Part shown: piece by piece, positions 5,078 to 10,073 of the stretch
Layout: each line of letters opens with the position of its first letter
Position numbering within the stretch: position 1 is the first letter of the stretch
Assembly (NCBI GenBank): GCA_910578795.1
Contig: CAJTSD010000061.1
Location: forward strand, 1 to 10,073
DNA length: 10,073 nt
Source of the DNA: an uncultured Lachnospiraceae bacterium
Lineage (GTDB): Bacteria; Bacillota; Clostridia; Lachnospirales; Lachnospiraceae
Direction: 5' to 3'
The notes under the pieces: model-generated
What the model saw: the letters and a program-made list of their open reading frames with translations, nothing else
Told to the model about the DNA's origin: nothing
The model's database searches: none
Made by a program: the position numbers and the translations under genes

Positions 5078-6314
5078 ATGAGCGAAACGAAAGAAATGAA
5101 AAAGGGCATTGGTGTCACGGTAAAACTGGTGTTTGCTGTTGTCGTGAGCGCTATGATTGCTGTTTCGGTGCTGTTGGGTGTGGTGTATCACAGAATGTCG
5201 CAAACATTGTTGGAGAAGAGTGAAGAGCTTCTGCACACGACTTCGGACAAGACGCTTCAGGAAACCAAAGCCTGGATGAACCGGACGCTTACGATGCTGG
5301 AAACACAAAGGGATACGATTGAGTATGAGGATATGGACATTCCTGAAATGACAGAGTACATCAAACATACCGCGGGCAGAAATGACGCATACCCTGCCGG
5401 ACTGTATGTGGCGTTGACCGACGGTTCGTTGTATCATGCGTCTTTCGTGCCGGGACCGGACTTTAATGCATTGGTAAAAAGCTGGTATTTGGACGGTACA
5501 GGGACGCGGCGGTAGTCGGCGAAAAGCTGAGCGAGGCGGACGGTATGTATGCGTACGCCAGTGAGCAGATACAAAAAGGGACAATGGGGCTTGGCGTATA
5601 TGAGGATATGTATATTGAAATTGCCGAGGTTCCGGGTAGCAGTTGGGTTGCGGTGGCTTATGTGTCAAGGACAGAAGTTTTGTCGGAGCTTTATGAACTG
5701 ACGGATATTATGACAAAAGTGTCAGTTATCACAGTGTTGCTTTTGACGATTTTGGTTGTCATTCAGGTTCGGCGTATTGTCGGTAGACCGGTAAAGGAGC
5801 TGAGTCAGGTGGCGATCCGCATTGCGCAGGGCGATTTAAATCAGTCAATCCGTTACCATTCAAGAGATGAGCTGGGGGTTCTTGCACACAATTTCAATCA
5901 GGTTACGGTCAGGCTGCGCGGGCAGGAGAGGCAGGAAAAGACTTTGCGGTGGTTGCGGAGGAAGTGCGGACGTTGGCAGGAAAATCCGCTGAGGAGGCAA
6001 AGGAAACCACGGAGCTGCTTGGCGAAACAATCAGTGCAATGGACGAGAGCGTCAGCGCTGCCGACGCTACCGCACAGTCCATGCTGTCTCCGGCAGGGCT
6101 TGCTGAGGAAATGGATACGCTGATTGGCGGCATTGCGGATTACACAACGCAGCAGGCTGTCATTGCCGAGGAAATCAGCCACGGAATTGACCAAATTTCG
6201 GTTGTCGTTCAGAAAAACGTGAGCACGGCGGAGTTCAGTGCGGCGGCAAGTGAGGAGTTGTCTGCGCAGGCGTCTTCATTGAAAGAATTGGTATCGAAAT
6301 TCCGCTTGAGATAA
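5078..6314 (+). pseudogene. Methyl-accepting chemotaxis protein, two internal deletions
   Basis: Remains of a dCache/HAMP/MCP chemoreceptor. Frame 1 (5078-5515) encodes a first membrane helix (residues about 13-37) and the first part of an extracellular sensor, to ALVKSWYLDGTG. At about 5500-5506 it jumps frame to DAAVVGEKLSEADGMYAYAS, the end of the sensor. The second membrane helix (VSVITVLLLTILVVIQV) and a HAMP domain ending HNFNQVTVRLR follow. At about 5913-5920 it jumps frame again into RAGEAGKDFAVVAEEVRTLA, the signalling hairpin tip, and runs to SKFRLR and the stop at 6314. So the middle of the sensor and the segment between HAMP and tip are missing. About 412 codons remain, where such receptors usually have 650-750. 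Both junctions change frame, so no working receptor can be made. GAGGG at 5065 places the original start at 5078. Confidence 0.88.
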
Positions 6315-6374
6315 ACAGTTACATTGCTTCTTATGCTGATGAAAGTACAAATTCTTTGCTATGCTAAAATAACG

Positions 6375-6409
6375 AACGAGCAGTTATCTATTGCAGATAG
6401 CTGCTCGTT
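6375..6409. terminator. Long hairpin between convergent genes
   Basis: AACGAGCAG (6375-6383) pairs with CTGCTCGTT (6401-6409). Inside, TATCT (6385-6389) pairs with AGATA (6395-6399) across a T.G position, giving a nearly continuous 15-bp stem with a 5-base loop. It begins 8 bases after the stop of the minus-strand 82-aa gene and lies about 60 bases after the chemoreceptor stop. On the minus strand it is followed by CGTTATTTTAG, on the plus strand by AAAAAATTT, so it fits the minus-strand gene best and may serve both. Confidence 0.65.
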
Positions 6410-6416
6410 AAAAAAT

Positions 6417-6665
6417 TTAGCGCTCTTTCGATAGGGTGATTTCAGTACTGTCATGCAGTATTATTTTAAAAACCTTCGCCATAAGAGGAATATAGGTTGC
6501 GATGAATACTGCGACGGATATACGGGTTACGGTTTTTTGGTATTTTGGCGGGACGTTCGCTCCGATTACAATGCCCATTGCACACAGACAAAGTTTTATT
6601 AAGGCGAAATCTTTCCAGCTACTCCTTTTTGCATATTGATTTCCAAGCTCAAATATATTTTTCAT
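6417..6665 (-). CDS. Small two-TM membrane protein of unknown function
   Basis: An 82-aa protein starting at ATG 6665 with a strong GGAGG 8 bases upstream. A charged, amphipathic N terminus (MKNIFELGNQYAKRSSWKDF) leads into a first membrane helix at about residues 21-37 (ALIKLCLCAMGIVIGA). A short basic loop (PPKYQKTVTR) and a second helix at about 48-66 (RISVAVFIATYIPLMAKVF) follow, with a polar tail. Similar short proteins, with the WKDFALIK-LCLCAMG pattern, are common as hypothetical proteins in gut Clostridia; I know of no assigned role. It stands as a single gene with its own terminator hairpin. Confidence 0.75.
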   Translation of the reverse strand: MKNIFELGNQYAKRSSWKDFALIKLCLCAMGIVIGANVPPKYQKTVTRISVAVFIATYIPLMAKVFKIILHDSTEITLSKER

Positions 6666-6779
6666 GATTCAAACCTCCTTCAAATTTTAAAAATACTGTC
6701 ACATAATGAAAGGAAAGTTACATTATAAAGTATAACATATTATGGGCAGATTGCCTAGGAGAGGCTACGATTTGCTGGA

Positions 6780-6806
6780 AAATTGAAATAAATTGAAATA
6801 AATTCC
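6780..6806 (+). repeat. AATTGAAATA tandem repeat, UP-element-like
   Basis: The 10-bp unit AATTGAAATA occurs twice in direct tandem (6781-6800) and begins a third time (AATT). The tract is almost pure A/T, repeats once per helical turn, and ends about 10 bases before the perfect -35 box at 6816. That is where an RNA polymerase alpha-subunit UP element would lie. Confidence 0.5.
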
Positions 6807-6815
6807 AAAAACCCC

Positions 6816-6844
6816 TTGACAGAGGAAATGACGTCACGTATAAT
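6816..6844 (+). promoter_or_regulatory. Perfect-consensus sigma-A promoter
   Basis: TTGACA (6816-6821) and TATAAT (6839-6844) are 17 bases apart, matching consensus at all 12 positions. The spacer holds the palindrome TGACGTCA (6829-6836). GTCAC (6833-6837) and GTGAC (6847-6851) flank the -10 as an inverted repeat, so a repressor or activator site overlapping the promoter is plausible. Predicted start is near 6851. Confidence 0.85.
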
Positions 6845-6879
6845 CAGTGACATAGAGTAAAACCTATAAAACATATCAG

Positions 6880-6906
6880 ATAACTAGGGATTACAAATCC
6901 CGTTAT
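6880..6906 (+). other. Leader hairpin next to the ribosome binding site
   Basis: ATAAC (6880-6884) and GGGATT (6887-6892) pair with AATCCC (6896-6901) and GTTAT (6902-6906). This makes an 11-bp stem with a 2-base bulge and a 3-base loop. It ends 5 bases before the AAGGGG ribosome binding site, so it could stabilise the message or affect translation. It matches no riboswitch class I recognise. Confidence 0.55.
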
Positions 6907-6924
6907 TGGAAAGGGGCAAATGCA

Positions 6925-7056
6925 ATGAACAGAAATCATGTTGTAACAGGAAACATAAACGGAAATGAAATGATGTGCTGCTGTCAGACTGTATGGGCGA
7001 CGATATTCAACAGGAATATGGTTTTCTTTTCATACGCATTTCTATGCATTGCATAG
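6925..7056 (+). CDS. 43-aa reading frame, unknown; peptide or gene remnant
   Basis: ATG 6925 has AAGGGG 8 bases upstream and follows a perfect promoter and a leader hairpin, so expression is likely. The product has a polar start (MNRNHVVTGNINGNEMM), a CCC triplet (18-20) and a hydrophobic, aromatic end (NMVFFSYAFLCIA). I do not recognise it. Two readings compete. It may be a true short peptide. Or it may be the start of a longer broken gene, since the frame from 6975 and another reaching 7174 (with APDSQYVFRRLSYAVDSC) look more protein-like than chance and would extend it after two frameshifts. The DUF3784 gene at 7215 lies downstream and may share the transcript. Confidence 0.4.
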   Translation: MNRNHVVTGNINGNEMMCCCQTVWATIFNRNMVFFSYAFLCIA

Positions 7057-7214
7057 CGCACCGGATAGTCAGTATGTTTTTCGGCGGTTGTCTTATGCAG
7101 TGGACAGCTGCTTTTTTCTTTCTCCCTTTTCGGAATTGTGTATCCATTGGAAAATGGCAGTAAGGAATTTATGATTAAATATGTAAATTGGGATATGGCG
7201 GAGGAAATAATATA

Positions 7215-7547
7215 ATGAAATTATCAGACGTATCAAGTGGGGCAGATTGGATAATATGGGTTGTGTTTGTAATTTTTTTGGTGATTTCCATAATGTTACT
7301 TTCTGGTCATGGAAGCTGGTTTATTTCTGGGTATAATACAGCACCAAAAGAAGAAAAAGCAAAATACGATAAAAAGAAATTGTGTAGAACGACAGGATTT
7401 GGAATGGCAGTTATAGCAGTTCTCATTCTTGTTATGGGCTTGTTTGAGGAAGTGTTGCCAGCTGGTTTTGCATATATTTCACTTGGCATTGTAGTTGTTG
7501 ATTGCTTGGTGATAGTCATTGTAAACCATACGATTTGTAAGAAATAA
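7215..7547 (+). CDS. DUF3784 family membrane protein
   Basis: A 110-aa protein with three predicted membrane helices at about residues 12-30, 61-77 and 86-103. Between the first two lies the family signature, SGHGSWFISGYNTAPKEEK (30-48) then KYDKKKLCRTTGFG. That is the glycine-rich GY-N-T block and cytoplasmic basic segment typical of DUF3784 in Firmicutes; function is unknown. ATG 7215 has GGAGG 10 bases upstream. An ATG at 7188 would add nine residues (MGYGGGNNI) and read through the binding site, so I reject it. The gene may be transcribed from the strong promoter at 6816, with the short frame at 6925 between, and is followed by a terminator at 7561. Confidence 0.82.
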   Translation: MKLSDVSSGADWIIWVVFVIFLVISIMLLSGHGSWFISGYNTAPKEEKAKYDKKKLCRTTGFGMAVIAVLILVMGLFEEVLPAGFAYISLGIVVVDCLVIVIVNHTICKK

Positions 7548-7560
7548 TATTTTGTACTGG

Positions 7561-7592
7561 GAACACTTTTCTGAAAAGGGAGTATTCTTTTT
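7561..7592 (+). terminator. Probable terminator after the DUF3784 gene
   Basis: An imperfect stem pairs GAACACTTTT (7561-7570) with GGGAGTATTC (7578-7587), including one C.A mismatch and several G.U pairs. It is followed directly by TTTTTAT, 13 bases after the stop at 7547. Confidence 0.5.
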
Positions 7593-7700
7593 ATAAAATC
7601 GCAGCAGTGCGTAAAATATAAGGAAAATAATATATTGCGCTTGTGCAAAAATCTGTATGTACATCAAATAAGGTAAATTTAACCAATAAAAAATGATTAT

Positions 7701-7705
7701 GGAGG
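7701..7705 (+). promoter_or_regulatory. Ribosome binding site that fixes the cysK start
   Basis: GGAGG lies 8 bases before ATG 7714. It is inside the coding sequence that would result from the upstream ATGs at 7693 and 7699, which lack a binding site of their own, so 7714 is the start. Confidence 0.75.
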
Positions 7706-7713
7706 AAATGAAG

Positions 7714-8649
7714 ATGAGCAAAGTAAAAGAAAGTGCACTGGAGTTGATTGGAGGAACACCGATTTTGAAGCTGAACGGATATGCGAAAAAGGCTGGTGTC
7801 ACAGACGCGGTTATTCTTGCAAAGCTGGAATACCTAAATCCCGCAGGCTCTGTCAAAGACCGCGTTGCACGGGCGATGATTGAGGACGCTGAGGAAAAAG
7901 GTATTTTAAAGCAAGGCGCGACAATCATCGAGCCGACAAGCGGCAACACGGGTATCGGGCTTGCGGCAGTTGCGGCGGCAAAGGGATACCGCACAATTTT
8001 GACACTTCCCGAGACCATGAGCGTAGAGCGCAGAACCCTGCTCAAGGCATATGGTGCAGAACTCGTGCTGACGGAAGGTGCAAAGGGCATGAAAGGTGCG
8101 ATTGAGAAAGCGGAGGAACTGCTAAATGAAATCGAGGGTGCAGTGATTTTGGGGCAGTTTGACAATCCTGCCAATCCTGCGGCGCACAGGGCGACGACAG
8201 GACCGGAAATTTGGGAGCAGACCGACGGCAAGGTTGACATTTTTGTCGCAGGCGTCGGTACAGGCGGCACGATTACGGGTGTCGGCGAATATTTAAAGGA
8301 AAAAAATCCGAACATCAAAATCGTTGCGGTAGAGCCGGCAACCAGCCCGGTTCTCTCAAAGGGAACCTCCGGCGCGCACAAAATTCAAGGAATCGGCGCG
8401 GGCTTTGTGCCAAAGGTATTGAACACGGAGGTGTACGATGAAATCCTCACGATTGAAAACGAGGACGCGTTTGCGGAGGGTAAGGCATTTGCGGTAAGCG
8501 AGGGCATTTTGGTCGGCATATCATCGGGCGCGGCGCTGAAGGCGGCGGCAATCCTTGCGCAGAGAGCGGAGAATAAGGGCAAAACGATTGTCGCGCTGCT
8601 TCCGGATTCGGGCGACAGGTATTTGTCGACACCGTTGTTTGCGGATTGA
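7714..8649 (+). CDS. cysK: Cysteine synthase A (O-acetylserine sulfhydrylase)
   Basis: A 311-aa PLP enzyme that makes L-cysteine and acetate from O-acetylserine and sulfide in the cytosol. Length is normal for CysK. The PLP lysine is Lys48 in NPAGSVKDR. The substrate loop PTSGNTG is at 74-80. The QFDNPANPAAHRATTGPEIW segment follows at about 148-167, and the glycine-rich phosphate loop GTGGTITG at 182-189. The C-terminal SSGAA (270-274) and PDSGDRYLST (297-306) complete the active site. All expected motifs are present, so it should be functional. It stands alone: no serine acetyltransferase (cysE) is adjacent, and a terminator lies downstream. No T-box or S-box was seen in the 160-base leader region, and no convincing promoter could be fixed there. 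Codon use is more GC-rich than in the small genes around it. Confidence 0.95.
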   Translation: MSKVKESALELIGGTPILKLNGYAKKAGVTDAVILAKLEYLNPAGSVKDRVARAMIEDAEEKGILKQGATIIEPTSGNTGIGLAAVAAAKGYRTILTLPETMSVERRTLLKAYGAELVLTEGAKGMKGAIEKAEELLNEIEGAVILGQFDNPANPAAHRATTGPEIWEQTDGKVDIFVAGVGTGGTITGVGEYLKEKNPNIKIVAVEPATSPVLSKGTSGAHKIQGIGAGFVPKVLNTEVYDEILTIENEDAFAEGKAFAVSEGILVGISSGAALKAAAILAQRAENKGKTIVALLPDSGDRYLSTPLFAD

Positions 8650-8709
8650 GTGCAAGATAGTGCCGATTGAAAAACCGGAAAACCAACGCATAAAAGACTG
8701 ACCGGACAA

Positions 8710-8756
8710 CCGGAGACTTTGCATGGCATGAGTACATTATGCAGCAAAGCCTCCGG
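8710..8756 (+). other. Large stem-loop downstream of cysK
   Basis: CCGGAGACTTTGC (8710-8722) pairs with GCAAAGCCTCCGG (8744-8756): 12 pairs and one mismatch around a 21-base loop. No T tract follows, so it is more likely an mRNA-end stabilising hairpin or a repeat element than an intrinsic terminator. Confidence 0.55.
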
Positions 8757-8846
8757 CACGGGAAATCTTTCTGCATACGTTAGGAATGGGAACATGGCTG
8801 TTGAAGACTTTTGAAAGGAATGACAGCTGACAGTAATGTGTTGACA

Positions 8847-8896
8847 AAAAAGCATCGTTTTCCAATGTGCAATGAATGACGGGAATGATGCTTTTT
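8847..8896 (+). terminator. Intrinsic terminator
   Basis: AAAAAGCATC (8847-8856) pairs perfectly with GATGCTTTTT (8887-8896). The stem can extend inward by about six more pairs with G.U wobbles (GTTTTC against GGGAAT). A and T tracts on both sides make it work in either direction. It closes the cysK transcript and isolates the Rpn gene promoter. Confidence 0.8.
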
Positions 8897-8906
8897 AAGC
8901 TTGTCC

Positions 8907-8926
8907 TGAAATGTCTTGAAATGTCA
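8907..8926 (+). repeat. TGAAATGTC direct repeat upstream of a promoter
   Basis: TGAAATGTC occurs twice (8907-8915 and 8918-8926), 11 bases apart, one helical turn. The pair ends about 10 bases before the -35 box at 8937, a typical location for an activator site; this role is inferred from placement only. Confidence 0.4.
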
Positions 8927-8936
8927 AAATTAATAC

Positions 8937-8965
8937 TTGTTTACATAAATCATATATGATATAAT
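8937..8965 (+). promoter_or_regulatory. Sigma-A promoter of the Rpn gene
   Basis: TTGTTT (8937-8942) and a perfect TATAAT (8960-8965) are 17 bases apart. The predicted start near 8972 leaves an unusually long leader of about 250 bases before the ATG at 9223. Confidence 0.65.
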
Positions 8966-8971
8966 CATCTT

Positions 8972-9222
8972 CGTGCCATAATCGGGCAGGAAGAATTTCA
9001 TTTCGTATTCGTGCGATAAGCGTTTGTCAGTGTGCTGATATTTTTCCCGCGGGCAATGAGTCAAGTGCAGTGCTTATAACCAACCAAAGATTGTTTGAGT
9101 ATATTGGTGAATGCCGAGAGGGTTAGATACATATGTGCGTACGGATATTCATGGTTATGTGTATAAAAATCAAATCTTTATATCAAAAAATCTAGTAAAT
9201 TCAACAAAGGAAGGACTATCTT
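8972..9222 (+). other. Long leader of the Rpn gene, content unknown
   Basis: About 250 bases with no recognisable riboswitch, T-box or tRNA. Short frames exist, the longest starting at ATG 9111 (53 codons, ending inside the Rpn gene), but it has no ribosome binding site. The rest of the 8650-9222 gap is covered by the hairpin, terminator, repeat and promoter listed separately. Confidence 0.35.
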
Positions 9223-10073
9223 ATGAACAACATTTCAGAAAACACATTCCAAAATGCAACTGGGAAAATTGATTACACGCTTATGAACGACTACATGTTC
9301 CGTGCCGTCTTACAGGAAAACAAAAAAGTTTTAAAAGGGCTAATCAGCTCCCTTCTTCACCTGCCCGATAAAAGCATAAAATCCACCAATATTTTAAACC
9401 CGATTGAACTCGGTAAAGTGTTTGATGATAAAACATTTGTTCTTGACGTCAAAGTTTTGCTCAACGACGCGTCCATTATAAATCTTGAAATGCAGGTCGT
9501 AAACCAAAAATTTTGGTCGAATCGTTCACTTTCTTATCTTTGCAGCATTTTCCAAAACCTTGAAAGCGGTGATGACTACTCACAGATTAAGCCCGCTTAC
9601 CATATCGGTATTCTTGACTTTTCTCCGTTTCCGCAATATCCCGAATTTTATGCCACGAATAAAATGATGAACATCAAAAAACACTATATTTATAATGACA
9701 ATTTTACCTTGAATGTGCTAGACTTAAATCACATAGAACTGGCAACCGACGAGGACAAAGCCTATAAAACCGACTATTGGGCGAAACTATTCAAAGCAAA
9801 GACTTGGGAGGATTTAAAAATGTTGGCACAGAAAAACAATACCATGAAGGAAGCCTGCGAAACCGTATATAAACTCAACCAAGACGAAAGCGTCCGCTTT
9901 TGGTGTGAAATGCGTGAAGAGGGACACCGTATTCTGAGAACCTATGATACTCTTTTAAAAGAAAGCGAAGAAAAGCTTGCAAAGAAGGACGCTATCATTG
10001 CCGAGAAAGATGAAAAACTTGCCGAGAAAGATGAAAAACTTGCCGAGAAAGATGAAAAACTTGCCGAGAAAGA
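9223..10073 (+). CDS. Rpn-family PD-(D/E)XK nuclease / putative transposase, 3' end missing
   Basis: The first 283 codons of a protein that runs off the right edge. ATG 9223 has AAAGGAAGGA about 7 bases upstream. The N terminus (KIDYTLMNDYMFRAVL, 15-30) is typical of the Rpn / PDDEXK_2 proteins. The catalytic core shows Asp75 in FVLDVKV and the Glu-x-Gln motif at 89-91 in NLEMQVV, followed by SNRSLSYLCSIF. These are the residues expected for a nuclease active site in this family. Known relatives are recombination-promoting DNA endonucleases encoded in many paralogous copies in gut bacteria, often with variable C-terminal repeats. Here residues from about 245 on form a charged coiled coil built from a KDEKLAE heptad, encoded by a 21-bp tandem repeat. 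Total length cannot be known. Confidence 0.88.
   Translation, partial: MNNISENTFQNATGKIDYTLMNDYMFRAVLQENKKVLKGLISSLLHLPDKSIKSTNILNPIELGKVFDDKTFVLDVKVLLNDASIINLEMQVVNQKFWSNRSLSYLCSIFQNLESGDDYSQIKPAYHIGILDFSPFPQYPEFYATNKMMNIKKHYIYNDNFTLNVLDLNHIELATDEDKAYKTDYWAKLFKAKTWEDLKMLAQKNNTMKEACETVYKLNQDESVRFWCEMREEGHRILRTYDTLLKESEEKLAKKDAIIAEKDEKLAEKDEKLAEKDEKLAEK
10000..10073 (+). repeat. 21-bp in-frame tandem repeat, at least 3.5 copies
   Basis: Identical 21-bp units occur at 10000-10020, 10021-10041 and 10042-10062, with a partial fourth to the window edge. Each encodes one AEKDEKL heptad, so gain or loss of units by slippage would lengthen or shorten the coiled coil without breaking the frame. Copy number beyond 10073 is unknown. 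Confidence 0.9.

Noticed and set aside
5051..5668. A 205-codon minus-strand open frame
   Set aside because: Antisense to the chemoreceptor sensor region; rich in H, R and Q, without any domain. Shadow of the receptor.
6829..6836. TGACGTCA resembling a eukaryotic CRE site
   Set aside because: In a bacterium this is only a palindrome; it is reported as a possible operator because of its place between -35 and -10.
7479..8381. A 300-codon minus-strand open frame
   Set aside because: It runs antisense through most of cysK, is rich in S, P and A as expected of a shadow frame, and lacks a ribosome binding site; cysK on the plus strand is unmistakable.
9111..9272. A 53-codon frame (MPRGLDTYVRTDIHGYVYKN...) overlapping the Rpn start
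   Set aside because: No ribosome binding site before ATG 9111, and its last third is a shadow of the Rpn gene. Kept as a doubtful leader peptide only.
10000..10073. CRISPR-like direct repeats
   Set aside because: The units abut without spacers and encode in-frame heptads, so this is a coding tandem repeat.

Overview
The window looks like accessory chromosome from a gut-type Clostridia (Lachnospiraceae/Oscillospiraceae-like Firmicute). This rests on moderate GC, strong AGGAGG-type ribosome binding sites, textbook sigma-A promoters, and the gene set: an Rpn/PD-(D/E)XK protein, a DUF3784 protein, a dCache-type chemoreceptor, a RelP-like alarmone synthetase and a SUKH protein. The organism call is inference; no rRNA or tRNA is present to anchor it.

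Region 1 (1-1810). The 5' end of a small unknown gene runs off the left edge on the minus strand, with a good promoter behind it. A class I SAM methyltransferase (minus) follows. Divergent from it is a ~164-aa DUF4303-like gene (plus) interrupted by one frameshift at an A_AAA_AAC run and ended by a perfect 12-bp hairpin.

Region 2 (1941-3140, minus). A compact operon holds a TetR/AcrR regulator followed by two small two-TM proteins. The last starts at GTG, 13 bases after its neighbour's stop. A TTGACA-N17-TATTCT promoter abuts a 14-bp-arm palindrome, which is the likely auto-operator.

Region 3 (3263-4690). Two tandem 69-bp units, each able to form three hairpins, place three extended -10 elements upstream of a lone SUKH gene. 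That gene converges on a RelP-like ppGpp synthetase, and the two stop codons overlap in one CTAG.

Region 4 (4691-6665). A structured leader precedes a chemoreceptor gene that has lost two internal segments, with a frame change at each, so it is a pseudogene. A long hairpin separates it from a convergent 82-aa membrane protein.

Region 5 (6780-7592). A perfect TTGACA-N17-TATAAT promoter with A/T-rich repeats upstream, a TGACGTCA palindrome in the spacer and a leader hairpin drives a 43-aa reading frame of unknown nature. A DUF3784 membrane protein follows.

Region 6 (7693-10073). Cysteine synthase cysK is followed by a hairpin and an intrinsic terminator. A separate promoter with a ~250-nt leader then precedes an Rpn-family nuclease gene, which leaves the window inside a 21-bp tandem repeat coding for a coiled coil.

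Overall, one housekeeping gene (cysK) and a stress-signalling gene (RelP-like) sit among small membrane proteins, two orphan immunity-type proteins, a selfish-type nuclease and eroding genes. I see no complete new multi-gene system. The most unusual elements are the 69-bp structured promoter repeats, the consensus promoter driving a tiny reading frame, and the frameshift at a slippery heptamer.
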